A stretch of 64,000 nt of DNA from NCBI GenBank assembly GCA_033398695.1, contig CM065802.1, positions 78,788,096-78,852,095 of the forward strand. The letters run 5' to 3'. Shown here one piece after another: positions 11,316 through 22,700 of this stretch (position 1 is the stretch's first letter; each line of letters begins with the position of its first letter). The notes beneath the pieces are model-generated. The model made no database searches. It was not told the DNA's origin and was given only the letters and a program-made list of their open reading frames with translations. The stretch comes from Orobanche coerulescens (taxonomy: Eukaryota; Streptophyta; Magnoliopsida; Lamiales; Orobanchaceae). Made by a program: the position numbers and the translations under genes.

Positions 11316-11742
11316 AAGTTTCGGGACGAAACTTATTTTTTGTGAGATAGAATGTAATATCCGGTACCCTCGTTTTCCGTTATCTTGAATTATTTGTGTT
11401 TTAACGTCGGACATTTTCTTGTTGATGAGAATCGGAATGATTTCTATCGTAATACTCTATTTATTTTTATCGCATAGCCGTTTTAGTTGGGTGCGACTTG
11501 TTGTCGCGTACATTTCTTTGATTAAATATGATCATGTGATGTGGTATGTGATGCGTCGTTAATTGCTCGTTATTGTTTTGAATCATTGCCGGTGGCGTTG
11601 TTATGGTCGTCGTGGGGCGTGTTTTCACGCTGTATATTCTTTCGCGTTGCTTGTAACGTTTCGCCAATGGGCAAAAGTTACGCATTTCTTATGTATCGCG
11701 TTGAGTTTTCCTGTCGGTATATGGCTTCTCCCTACTTGTTTT
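11316..11742 (+). repeat. Second copy of the PPT hairpin and LTR-like fragment before the 3' LTR
   Basis: AAGTTTCG-GGA-CGAAACTT at 11316-11334 is followed at 11353 by TGTAATATCCGGTACCC, which looks like an LTR start. About 390 bp later the hairpin recurs (11743-11761) before the real polypurine tract. This suggests an embedded 5' fragment of another LTR, left by recombination or template switching. No gene is visible in it. Confidence 0.55.
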
Positions 11743-11779
11743 AAGTTTCGGGACGAAACTTCTTTTAAGGAGGGTAGTA
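11743..11779 (+). promoter_or_regulatory. Hairpin and polypurine tract before the 3' LTR
   Basis: AAGTTTCG-GGA-CGAAACTT (11743-11761) is followed by the purine-rich TTTTAAGGAGGGTAGTA, ending immediately before TGTAATATCC of the 3' LTR. It would prime plus-strand DNA. Confidence 0.8.
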
Positions 11780-14517
11780 TGTAATATCCGCAATTTCGAT
11801 TTCCGGTAATTTTCATTTTTCAACGGAGGTCCGTTTCGGTGACTCGCTTATGACCGTTTCGTTATTCTGAGAATATTTAATTCTGCACTTTTTATCATCC
11901 GAGTTCGTTTCGGTATCGTTTTGTTGAGTTCCGTGTTCTTAAACGGCTTTTCCGCACTTGAGTTCGATTCTCGCGAATCTCATCTGAAACTGTTGTTTCG
12001 AGTTTCTCGTAAGTTCATTTAATGTTATTGTTCATGTTGTAAGCTTTGGTTTGGTGTTTCGATCGTGTATCATGTATTTCGGACGTTTTGGGCCATTTTC
12101 GTAATTTCCCAAAGTTTGGGGTAATTACTTCCGTTGTCGAATTTCGAGCCCTCGGGTGGTCGGAATCGTGTGTTCTCTTAGTGTTAGGATTCGTCTTTGA
12201 GAGTACTTCGTAATCGTATTTTTGGTTTACGTTCAGGTCTGAGTTTCGGGATTTTTCGGACCGTCGGATCGATCGAGTCTTGGCTGGCCAGACCTGGCCG
12301 AGTAACGGCCGTAATGGCCTGGTAGTAACGGCCGTAAGGCCTATTACATACGTAACGAGATGCCGTAACGTAACATGTCGCCGAATTGGTACAGGAGTTC
12401 GCCATGGCCGACACGTCGTAGGCCATGGCCGATTAAATGCGTGTGATCGGCAGTCGGCTATTTAAAGGCCTGGACCGAGTCACATCCGGCATTTTTCATT
12501 TTTCTTCATTCCTTCCGCGATTTTTCACCATAGATTGATGGATTTGAGTAAGAACATCATGTAGCAACATATTTTTGAACTTGGATTCGTGTTTAACATC
12601 ATCTTCCGCCCGGATCGAAGGTAAGAACACCTAAACCCTTGGTTTTGGGAAATTTTGAGGTTTCTCGATGTTTTGTCCGATTTGATTCGTTTTAGTTCAG
12701 ACTATTGTTAGAACTTGGTTGTATACTCGAAATCATTCATAACCCTTGAAGTTTTGTGGAACAAATTCGAGTATTTCTCCGTTAAATGATTAAATTGGAC
12801 TATGCCTTCAAAGTGTCCGATAAAATGCTTTAATGGGTAGAACTTGGGAAGTTCTATACGTTTTCGTAGAATTGTGATTGAATTGATATCGTTGTGACTT
12901 AGGAACGAAATTCTTGTGAAGAACTCGAGTCGGAACCCTTCCATTCGTTGCCTTCTTTGGGGTCCGAGCTTCCCGGTCGAACCGTGTTCTTCGGAGCGTT
13001 CGGTAGCAGTTAGTAAGGCAAGTATCTTATTATACGACTTGTATCTTGCGACTAATAATCACGTATGAGATTTATAATGATTTTGCTTGCCTTCGTAAAT
13101 ATGTTCCGTTTGAATTGGTTGTGTATTCCGCAATTCGAAGGCTTTGTGATAATAGTGTTATATTGGTATATGTGTTAGCTGTTGTGCAATGTATTGTGTA
13201 CCGAACGTGTGTTATGTTGGTTGTGTGTCGTTGATTGATTATAGTTGTTGAGAGTGTTGAGATTGTGTTATGTGCGTCTGATGTACGATCTTGTGGTGAT
13301 CAACGTGATTGATTAACTGTGCTCATTGTTGTATGTAATGTGAATGTGAATGTGGTGTGCTGGAACGCTAAGTTCACTCGTGTGGGTTCGACGGGGCCTA
13401 CGAGGATTCATGGCACAGGTCCATGGGATCAGAACTTAGTGTGTGGTGCTTAGGTCCAATCGTGCGGGTCTGACGAGGCCTACGATGATTCATGGTACAG
13501 GTCCATCGAATCAGGACACAGTACGTCCAATCGTGCGGGTTCGACGGAACCTACGGTGGCACGTGACACAGGTTCACAGGGTCAGGACTGGTTGTTGTGA
13601 TTTGTGTGTTTGTTTCTTTCCGTGCGGGTTGTTGAACCTATGGAGACACGTGACAGTGGATCATGGTGTCAGAATTGATTATGCTTGTTTAATTGTGCAT
13701 GGTGTAGTCTGTGCGGGTTGTTGAACCTACGGAGACACGTGACAGTGGATCACGGTGTCATGAGCATGTTTATTTTCAAACCAAAGTTTTGAAAGGAAAA
13801 GTTTTATGAAAATGAATGTTGGACCGAGTCCTAAGCTTGAGTAAATGTTTCCCGTATTGTAAACTGTTGAGTTATGAAACAAGATTTGGGTTAAGGCCCT
13901 AAAGTCTTTAGAAAGGTTTTGTGAATCAGGATTTGAGGTCTTAAAGGTTTTGAAATTCTAAAAATTCCCGAGATGTTTCGAATGCTTCATAGCTTATCTT
14001 CCCTTGTGAAAACCTCCCGGGGATATTTTGATACTTGATTATTATATTGATTCACGATTATTACTTGCTTGTTACATTTCGTATGATTTGATACTTGCAT
14101 TAGTAAAACAGTGGAGTTTTACTAACCCCGATGTCGGGGGTGGATGTCTGCTTGCGTCCGGTATATGCATTCAGGGAGCAACACAGATTGGCACAAAAGG
14201 ATGATGAGATGCGATTCTAATCATGAGTCGAGAGTTGTTTGATTTTTGTTGTGTTGTCAGAATTGATTTCAGTCTTCCGCTGTATTGTATTTCGACCCCT
14301 GTGTGGGTAATGTCGTTTAAGTCAGTTTTGTTGATTGGGTTGTGTGACCTCATCGGTCTGTGTATTCACGTGTAAGTGACCATAACAGTCTGTATTATTT
14401 TATTGTTTGACCCTGGTCGGGCAAGCATTTGGTTGTTTATAGATGTTTAGCCTGGTAGATCCTTGTGGAAAGGGTCTACGGCGTGTAATATTCCCATATG
14501 GTTTTGGGGGTGTTACA
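11780..14517 (+). repeat. 3' LTR of the gag-only gypsy element
   Basis: Matches the 5' LTR in order and content and ends GGGTGTTACA, followed by the flanking ACAAATC. The palindrome region near 12300-12450 has lost several bases relative to the 5' LTR. TATA box CTATTTAAAG lies at about 12459-12468. Short open frames here are chance. Confidence 0.9.
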
Positions 14518-15065
14518 ACAAATCCAGGGGCTTTCCCCTGAGTCACATCATCTCGAATGCGCAACAAAAATGGGTCTGAGCCCTGTTTAAGTCTGATCGC
14601 CTCCTCAAGTGGCGATGAAATCTCCAGCATGCAAAGCTGTCCTTGTACACGCTGTAACCAAACCTCGATATCATGCCTAAGGAATTCTTACTGAAGTTCC
14701 TTCTGAATAGTTTAACGAGCAAGCATCTGCTCCTGAACGGACTTACAGCTCAAGGCATCGGCGACAACGTTCGCCTTGCCCGGGTGGTAAAGTATCTCAA
14801 TATCATAATCTTTGATTAGTTCCAACCACCGTCTCTGTCGCATATTTAACTCCTTCTGAGTAAATATATACTTCAAACTCTTATGATCGGTGAAAATCTG
14901 ACAGGTGACGCCATAAAGATAATGACGCCAAATCTCCAACGCAAAAACCACGACCGCTAGCTCCAGGTCATGGGTCGGATAGTTGACCTCGTAAGGCCTC
15001 AGCTGCCGTAAAGCATAGGCAATCACTTTCTCGTTCTGCATTAAAACACATCCGAGACCTTGTCC
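14518..15065 (-). pseudogene. RNase H and linker of the - strand gypsy element
   Basis: On the - strand, 15041 to 14712 encodes [44 protein letters not shown]...[26 protein letters not shown], a typical Ty3 RNase H domain. It is followed by the linker [13 protein letters not shown]. Further on, LLRIRDDVTQGKAPGFV runs up to the insertion point of the gag-only element, and the frame resumes at 5969. RNase H degrades the RNA strand of the RNA-DNA hybrid. The first acidic residue lies in the broken stretch upstream. Confidence 0.88.
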
Positions 15066-16112
15066 GGACGCGTCACTAAAACCACGAATCCCTCTGTCCC
15101 TTGTGGTAAAGAAAGGACAGGCGTTGAAATTAAATGACTCTTGAATTCCTCAAAACTTCGCTGACACGCGTCAGACCACGTGTATTTCTTATCCTTCGCA
15201 AAAAGTTCGTCATAGGTTGATCGATTTTAGAAAATCCTTCCACAACTCGCCGATAGTGGCCTGTTAATCCGAGAAAGCTTCGGATTTCCTTAATATTCCT
15301 CGAAGGTTGTCAATCTCGGATAGCCTCCATTTTCTGAGGGTCGACGCATACTCGGTCTGATGAAATTACATGTCCGAAAAACGTCACTTCAGACATCCAG
15401 AATTGACATTTGGAAAACTTTCCATAGAGTTGCTCTCGTCTCAACATGTCGAGAGCCTGATGAAGGTGAAATCCGTGCTCCTCTCGGTCACGAGAATAAA
15501 TCAAAATGTCATCTAAGAAAGCAGCCACGAACTGATCTAAATAGTCGATGAAAACTCGGTTCATGAACTCCATGAATACCGCAGGTGCATTAGTTAACCC
15601 AAAAAGCATTACCACAAACTCATAATGACCATAGCGTGTTCGAAACGCCATCCTAGCGATATCCGACTCTCGAATTCGCAACTGATGATATCCAGATCTT
15701 AAATCGATCTTAGAAAATACGGAAGCTCCCTGAAATTGATCTAAAAGATCATCGATATGGGGTATGGGATATTTATTCTTGATCGTCACCCTGTTCAACT
15801 CTCGATAATCAATACACAAGCGAAATGAACCATCCTTCTTCTTGACAATTAATACCGGTGCTCCCTACGGAGACGCACTCGGTCGGATATAACCCTTCTC
15901 GGTCAAATCCTCCAATTAATTCTTTAGTTCTTGCCTTTCGATCGGGCCAACCGATACAGTGCCTTCGATAAAGGGGACGTACCAGGCTCCAACTCTATTG
16001 TTAATTCCACATCTCTCGGTGGAGGTAAACCAGGTAACTCGTCTGAAAAAATATCGCCAATCGATAACAATGATATCATGAATGATTGAACACCTCGATT
16101 GCCTTAGAACGG
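15066..16112 (-). pseudogene. Reverse transcriptase of the - strand gypsy element (broken)
   Basis: 15819 to 15310 on the - strand is open and encodes [48 protein letters not shown]...[18 protein letters not shown]...FLDDILIYS, a Ty3-type RT palm with an intact FLDD catalytic box. Upstream, [14 protein letters not shown] is in frame but preceded by TAG (TGG to TAG). Downstream, the fingers-to-RNase H connection (15066-15309) has frameshifts. A stretch of about 45 bp is imperfectly repeated at 16050-16145 (AATCGATAACAAT...). It cannot give a full enzyme. Confidence 0.9.
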
Positions 16113-16736
16113 CTAATCGATAACAATAATACAATGAATGTTTGAACAACCCTGATTGAGTAATTTCACTGCTTTCATCATATTAATGATTCTTCCAGAA
16201 CAATTGGGATTATCGCCCTTCTGAAATACACACTCAACTCCATCGTATGAAATGATAGTGACCATATGCTTACGGACACTAATGATGGCATAGTGACGAT
16301 CCATCCAACCAATACCCAAAATAACATCGTCTCTCGGTAAATCTACCACGATCAGGTTCGCCAACCAAACACGGCCATTAAGCTGAATCGGACAATTCTT
16401 AATCCTACAATCTCCGATAATTCTTCTACCATCAGGTAGTCCAATGATATAAGATTCACAACTAATAGCACTATCCAGATGAATCCTACTCAAGCATGAC
16501 TCGGAAATGAATGAATGCGATGCACCAGTATAAAAAAGGGTACGCACAGGTTGAGATAAAATTTCGAGTGTATCTGAGATCATTCGGGTCTCCGGATCAT
16601 CGGTCCTTTTCATCTCATAAATTCGGGGCTTGCCAACCCCAGAACTGGACACTCCCGTCTGATAGCCGTGGGCTCCGCCTTTGTTTGCTCCCGTCGTCTT
16701 GAACGGCGTGGACTGAGTGGCCTGATTCTGAACCAC
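16113..16736 (-). pseudogene. Aspartic protease region of the - strand gypsy element
   Basis: Open frame of 207 codons. It contains VRTLFYTGASHSFIS, where the catalytic motif should read DTGASHSF; the aspartate codon GAT is TAT here, so the active-site Asp is lost. A second family mark, DDVILGIGWMDRHYAII, follows. The enzyme would cut the Gag-Pol polyprotein. With the Asp to Tyr change this copy is inactive even though its frame is open. Confidence 0.88.
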
Positions 16737-16739
16737 TGA

Positions 16740-17354
16740 CTACTTCAGGGCCTGAAATGCCGCCGGAGTATGCTTGGAGTTTCTTCGGCAGAAATGGGCC
16801 TTATGCCCGACAACTCTATAGTTATAACACATGATAGACGGCGTAGAACACCTAGTGCTGAAATGACCCTGCCCTCTACAGTTGAAACAGATGATGGCCG
16901 AACTGGCCGCTCGGGACTGAGACTCCGCAGGTTTCGGCGCCATAAGAGGTCGCTCGAAAAAAGTAGGGCCCGCACGGGCTTTCTTGAAGGTCGCCTGACC
17001 GCCTTCGGACTGAATACGATTCTTTGATTTCTTGCCAGAAGATGAAGGTTGATGCTTAGCAACTTCCTTCGCCGTAAGCTCATAAGTAAGAGCTTTCTCG
17101 ATTAAATCGGCCAGAGAGGCGCAATGATGATTAAGCAATTGCATCTGGGCCAACATGCCCTGCATAAAAGTGAGTGAATTAACCCGAACACCTTCCGATT
17201 GAGTTGTGCCCCGGGTACGACTTCCTGGCAGTGAGTGATTATTTCCCGGGTTTCGGCTCGCACTGCGGCCTCTCCCCTGCGTCCTCTGACAGCTCTCTCT
17301 ATACTGAAGTAGGAAGGCCATATGATAATTATAGATCTCACATGAATATAGCAT
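16740..17354 (-). pseudogene. Gag remnant of the - strand gypsy element
   Basis: Encodes an N-terminal basic stretch (RTQGRGRSASRNPG), a short linker, then ALTYELTAKEVAK and a Lys-rich region. Two zinc knuckles follow: CFNCRGQGHFSTRC is intact, while CYNYRVVGHKAHFC has its second Cys replaced by Tyr. The capsid core (the WW-containing segment seen in the gag at 10111) is missing, so a large internal deletion has occurred. From 17355 to 17724 is the leader, without a gene. Confidence 0.8.
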
Positions 17355-17725
17355 GAAAGATCAACTGAGGTGACATGATTATCCGATGAATTTATTGAAA
17401 TGATTATCTTAACAAGTTAACAAGATTGATTATACGATTCACAAGATTAACAAATAAACAATGAAATTAACTGATTGATTAATGAATTAACATGATCGAT
17501 ATGATCAAAATGAAAATGATGTTTGAGGATTGTTGACTGATGAATGATGAATGAGTGATTCTTATTGCCAGAAATTATACAATGGCGTCAGAAATCTTAC
17601 AGTTCTTTCGGTTTGAGGGGCTTGGCATTTGCACAGGTCACACGTGACGCGAAAGTACAATGATACTAGTCTGATGACGATGATTTCAAATGAGACATGA
17701 CTCGGAAGGTAGTATACAAAACCCT

Positions 17726-17742
17726 GGCTCCGATACCAACTC
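17726..17742 (-). promoter_or_regulatory. Primer-binding site of the - strand gypsy element
   Basis: On the - strand TTGGTATCGGAGCC follows the LTR end (TGTTACA, GAG) by three bases. It resembles the methionine-tRNA site TGGTATCAGAGC with one change (A to G). Confidence 0.85.
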
Positions 17743-18277
17743 TGTAACACCCCAAACTAGGCGGGTATTACAGTGCCGTGGACCCCCGACTGGGACCCAC
17801 CAGGCGAATGAAATTAATGAATTACAAAGTATAAATATAGTACCGAACCACATTACATCATCAATTACTCCGATAAGGAGTTTCAAGTACAACACACCTA
17901 GGAGAAATATAATACATGTATATTTCATGTGAAGATAAAATATACAACACTGAATAAATGACAATCCAAACGGAAGTGCAACGGAAAATACATATCAAGA
18001 AAAACATGAACAAATAGAAGGGCTGGCCCCCCTACTAGTATCACTGGGTCTCCTCGCCGTCAACGTTCTCTTCCCGTGATTTTGCCTTGCCATGACCTGA
18101 AAACAATATCCTCCAATGGGGTCAGTTACACAGAACAACAATCCTCAAGAGTTGAACAATATACAACAATCACATATCTTAGTTATGAAATCCAGCTGAA
18201 GAGGGGCATCATAGTACGCCCATAATGGTATGTTCAAGTGCACAAGACGAGTGTCCGGACACACCCACCCTCGTACC

Positions 18278-18850
18278 CATGGTTCTAAAAAACGCTAGGC
18301 GTTAGGCGTTCGGATTGCTAACGCCTAGCGCCCAGAGGATTATTCGGGGATTAATCGGGGATTAATCGGACTAGGCGGATTTGTTTTTTATTATTATTTT
18401 AATTATTTTTATATAAAAATTTATATATATCTAAAATATTAATAATAATTAAAATATAACCTTTTAAACAGATATATAATCAATTATATATTAAATACGA
18501 AATATTGATATTGATATAAGTGAGCCCATAATATCCATAATATTTCAGTTTAGGAATTTATAGTACTATTAGAACAAAACAAGAAAAACAAAAAAGTATA
18601 ACCGCCTAGGCATCCGCCTAAGTCGCCCACGTAGGTAGGAAATTTGAAACATTGATATAGGTATAAAGTAGTTCATAATATCTATAGTATCTTAGCTTGC
18701 CTTCATAGGCCCCCGCCCAACCAGCCTAGACGACCAATTAATCACCCGAACGCCCGGTACAAGCGCCTAGGCCATAATCGGAACGGTAGAGGACCTTCTA
18801 GGGATTAATCGGAGGATTAATCGGTCTAGGCGGGGATTTTTAGAACACTG
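18278..18850. mobile_element. hAT-type MITE with 8-bp target duplication
   Basis: The ends are inverted repeats: CATGGTTCTAAAAA on the left and the complement of CAGTGTTCTAAAAA on the right. CTCGTACC stands directly on both sides (18270-18277 and 18851-18858), a perfect 8-bp duplication typical of hAT transposons. The subterminal regions hold repeated GGATTAATCGG and CTAGGCG motifs. There is no coding capacity; the centre is very AT-rich. It inserted into the LTR. Confidence 0.85.
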
Positions 18851-19963
18851 CTCGTACCTAATTAGTCTCACGGAGTAACTTTACCGTGTGCACAGTCCAT
18901 TGTGTCGATGAACCCTTCACATGAGTATCGTGTGCCCGACTAAAAATTTCACACATCCCCACCCGGCCACGCAATATGAACCCAGAAGGCCACAAGAACA
19001 AAAGTGACCAATGAACATTAATGAATAATAATCCGACAAGGGTCAAGAATGACTCATCGAGATGAAATAATAATGAAATGAATGGTAGCTCATTGAAATG
19101 ATTGGAACCGTCGTTCCTCGTGAATTGAATGATTAATTGATAATTACAAGTCTCGACATGAATGATATATCATGAGTGAATTACATGTATGAATGAACAA
19201 CAACATGAGGAATGAATATCCCTTTAACCGAGTAAGAATTAACTTACACAACACCAGTGATGAAATATCTTCTCACGAACAAACGTCCCTAATGGAGAGT
19301 ACCGGTCGCTCGAAAAACCTTGAATAACAATTACCAATAAACGCTCAATATACGTATAACTCACGATTCACGACCAATCCAAAATTCGATACAACGATAA
19401 CCAAACACATTGGGACATTCTAAAGAACACGTTGCAAACGTAATTCCATTGGTTACGACCACCCCCAATCATATCGAAACCAATCTCCAAAAGTAATTCA
19501 ATCCAACAAAACTTCGTTAATGACATAAATGATCCAATAGGAAACCACAACTCAAGATTACGACAACCACAATCGAAAACCCCAAAATAACCAAAGTCAA
19601 CCATTCAAGGGTTCTTGAATCAATTCCCACAATTCATCAAATCCGAAAATAACACCAATAAATCCGTAAGAATACATGTATCCAATAGATAATCCATATC
19701 TAACATATTCCAACATAATATCAAGCTAACTTGAAGAGATCGGAAGTAAAACATTCGAAATCCGAAATTCTAGATCCAAGATTTTATTACCTTGATTTGA
19801 TGTATTGAAGAGGATGAAATGATGATTAATCCGAATGATAAGCTTGAAGATGTTAATAGATGGATGCAGCTCAAAGAAATCTTTCCAAAATGCTCGAAAT
19901 CGCCCAAAGCCGTCGATAGGAGGAGGAGAGAATGAAAAATGACGAAACTGGACTGGACTGTCC

Positions 19964-20544
19964 AATTTATACTGATCCAGTTTAGCGCACGCTATGTCCT
20001 GATATGTAGCATGCGCTAGCGGGCTAACCGGATAGTTCAGTGAGCTCTGACTGCCTCGTTAGCGTACGCTACGAACTTGGTAGCGTGCGCTAACGTCTTC
20101 CCAATAGCGTGCGTTAATCCAAAATCTTAGCGTGCGCTAACTGATGTCTGATGTCCAGTAACTGAAGTCCAGGACCTCCTGTCCTCTGACCTGCTCGCGA
20201 TAGCGTGTGCTACACCCAGAATTCAGCGTGCGCTACACATAGCATTACGTACGTTAAGATTCTCTCGTAGCGTACGTTATGAATTATTCCATTTCAGTCC
20301 AGTACCCACTGGACTGTCTGATCGAGCCTTAGCGCGCGCTACACTCAAGCTTAGCATGCGCTACCCAAACTTCTAGCGTATGATACTTACCATTCGTAGC
20401 TTGCGCTACTACAACTCAAAATTCAGTTCAGTGCCTTCTGGACCGTCTGCCTGAACAACATTAACGTGCGCTAATGCTGAGAGGTAGCGTGTGCTACCCG
20501 TACTCAATTAGCGCGCGCTAAAGAGAGTACGTAGCGTGCGCTAC
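19964..20544 (-). repeat. Higher-order palindrome array (TTAGCGTGCGCTAA) upstream of the LTR TATA box
   Basis: Eighteen palindromic 14-mers, best written TTAGCG-YR-CGCTAA. Starts include 20059, 20080, 20104, 20127; 20200, 20223, 20244, 20267; 20329, 20351, 20373, 20396; 20461, 20484, 20508, 20531. Copies are 20-24 bp apart in groups of four. The groups repeat every 129-141 bp, and spacers between them carry CAGTCCAGT...CTGGAC motifs. Two more copies (19982, 20006) lie next to the TATA box at 19964-19973. The array is directly upstream of that box in the direction of LTR transcription. Confidence 0.9.
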
Positions 20545-21697
20545 TCCTCACACACAGCCCACTACAAAGATGACAATGATGATATTCCCGGCTTGATTCT
20601 CCAATCGGGTTGAATGACGAATGATAACTGATACACGACAAATTACTCCGAACGGTGAATACAATGAATGAATATGATATATGGATGATTATTAATGAGT
20701 TAAAAGTTACTGAGTGATAATATACTGAGTGATAATTAATGAATTTACAACCGGGTATTACATAGTGACCTAGGGATGGCCCAGTCGGGTCGGACTAACT
20801 TTAACACCCCCAATATATTCAGGGATACTACAGCGCCGTAAATCCTTTACATAAGAATTTATAATGCTAAAGAAATGAAAAGACAATAACAGATACCAAC
20901 TTATGAAATCACTGAAATAAAATACAACCGTTCTGGTTCAATACTGAGAATACAAATATCCAAATGAAGAGTTATTAATACATCACCAAAATCCAAACAT
21001 CACAAACTGACGACGTACTCGAGTACTTATTAAAAATAACCAAACACAGATAATTAAACCCGGCCGGAACATCACTCTGCACCCTCGTCGTCATGTAACT
21101 CCAGTGGTTGTTTTCCCGCTCTCCTGGATCGGGGTCAGCACAACAATGCTAGTACAAGTACCAGAACATATTATTCAACATCTTACGAGGAATAATAATA
21201 ATGTAAATGACAAAAATACCAACGAGTCTTCTCCTATGAGAAACTCATAAATAACATACACAACCGATAATCACAACATGATATCATAACATACACATGG
21301 TAATTCCGACGATCCAACGTTCAGTGCCTAGAACCCACGATGATCCCGTCAGACCAAACCGTGGTGGAAAAACCCGTCCGATGATCCAGCGCATGCTAGC
21401 ATAGATCCCCCGATGATCCCGTCGGACCAACACGAGGTGGACATACAACAACGACATACATGCACGACAATATGTATAACATCAATACGTAAAACAAATA
21501 AGGTACTTGCCTCGATTCGAAGACAAGAACAATACTTCCACGAAAACGAAACACTCGAAGGTCGCCCCTTCGATCAATCACGTAACAAGCTCGAACCTTA
21601 ACAAAAGAAATAATATAGAATTTATCTCACGTCGTACGAATGTCTACCAATCCAATATACAACCGAAAGTTCATAAAACGCAATCTGCCTGAACTGC

Positions 21698-21915
21698 TTA
21701 GCGTACGCTAAGTATTCTACGTAGCGTGCGTTAAGCCTGCTCGTTAGCGCACGCAAACAACGAAGCTTAGCGTACGCTAACTATGCATGGTCAGTACCTC
21801 GCTGATCAGCCCACTGACTCGCCTGATGGCCTAACGTATGTTACGTACCAAACGTAGCGTATGTTAACTCATGCCCGATAGCGCACGTTAATCTACATAA
21901 CTTAGCGCGCGCTAA
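21698..21915 (-). repeat. Two palindrome tetrads in the solo LTR
   Basis: Palindromes start at 21698, 21721, 21744, 21767 (exactly 23 bp apart), then at 21831, 21854, 21878, 21902. The repeat of the group is 133 bp. The spacer holds CAGTACC...CTGATCAGCCCACTGAC. The sequence type is TTAGCGTACGCTAA, the same as in the neighbouring gypsy LTR. Confidence 0.88.
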
Positions 21916-22700
21916 ACGTGTAGGGCAGTACACTACTGGGCAACAGACTTGATCTAATAGTGATGAAACTCATGAAATCTTCAGTGTTAATACATGTCAT
22001 ATCCATGCATATCATGCTCATACGGTTTATGAATGATCTTACGGATAATAACAACTTCAAATTCGATTACAATTCTTCATGCGTAATTCGGAAGGCCTAA
22101 CGGTCGATATCAATACCTTTATATCAATCAAAAACTATCATCTTGTAGTTTGATTAACACTCCATCTTTACAAGATAAATCCTTCCTTGGTCAATATCTT
22201 AGATTCGTCTAACAATAATGATGTTAAAGTCAAGTCCGTGATTACTATGAAAACACCTTCTAGATTCGAATTACCAATGTAAGAAACTTCTTCTACTTGT
22301 TCATCATAACACGATTCAAATTATGATGTTCTTAACCAAGGTACTTAAAGCATAATCATCTCAATCTCTTAAACATGATGTGGTTTGGATAAATCACCAA
22401 TGAAACTCAATATCTTGATAACATAATCCTAATATCCTTAACACGAATTCAAGGTTGAAAGTAGTGTAACATACCTTAAGATGAAGAAAAACACCGAGAC
22501 AACAAGTAGAATCCGGCTTCGGTTGCTTGTTTGCCAAATCAATACATTTCTCCACTCCAATGATCAAACACAAGTGACATTCAATCTCCAATGATCGAGT
22601 GGATGTGTTCTAAGTGTGTAAGGAGGATATATTGTTCTCTGGTCTCTCAAGAACGAAGAATAAACGAAGGAAATGTAAGCTAAAAATGGGTTGCTGTCCC

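Larger units (their letters stand above)
5970..14517 (+). mobile_element. Gag-only non-autonomous Ty3/gypsy retrotransposon
   Basis: Complete element: 5' LTR (5970-8738), methionine-tRNA-type primer-binding site, leader, gag with two zinc knuckles, polypurine tract, and 3' LTR (11780-14517). There is no protease, RT, RNase H or integrase between gag and the 3' LTR. It splits the pol gene of the - strand host. The sequence ACAAATC lies on both flanks (5963-5969 and 14518-14524), longer than the usual 5-bp duplication. Gag with LTRs but no pol fits the class called TR-GAG; such elements need enzymes from a related autonomous element. Confidence 0.88.
5056..20762 (-). mobile_element. Ty3/gypsy element on the - strand, host of two nested insertions
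   Basis: Reading on the - strand: 5' LTR (17743-20762), primer-binding site, degenerate gag, protease, RT and RNase H (to 14518), then integrase (5969 down to 5056), where a CACTA element interrupts it. Its 3' end lies beyond the left edge. The pol reading continues across the gag-only element at 5970-14517: ...KAPGFV before the insertion and IHEDGLLRFKNRLCVP after it. Its integrase is very close to that at 1-1144 and the LTRs are related, so it is an older relative of that family. Confidence 0.88.
17743..20762 (-). repeat. 5' LTR of the - strand gypsy element
   Basis: On the - strand it starts TGTAATACCCGG (20762) and ends GGGGTGTTACA (17743). The end matches the LTR at 1180-4088. It contains an 18-copy palindrome array (19982-20544), a TATA box AGTATAAATT (- strand, 19964-19973) and, further in, a 573-bp hAT MITE. 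Without the MITE and its duplication it is about 2.44 kb. The rest is AT-rich without genes. Confidence 0.85.
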
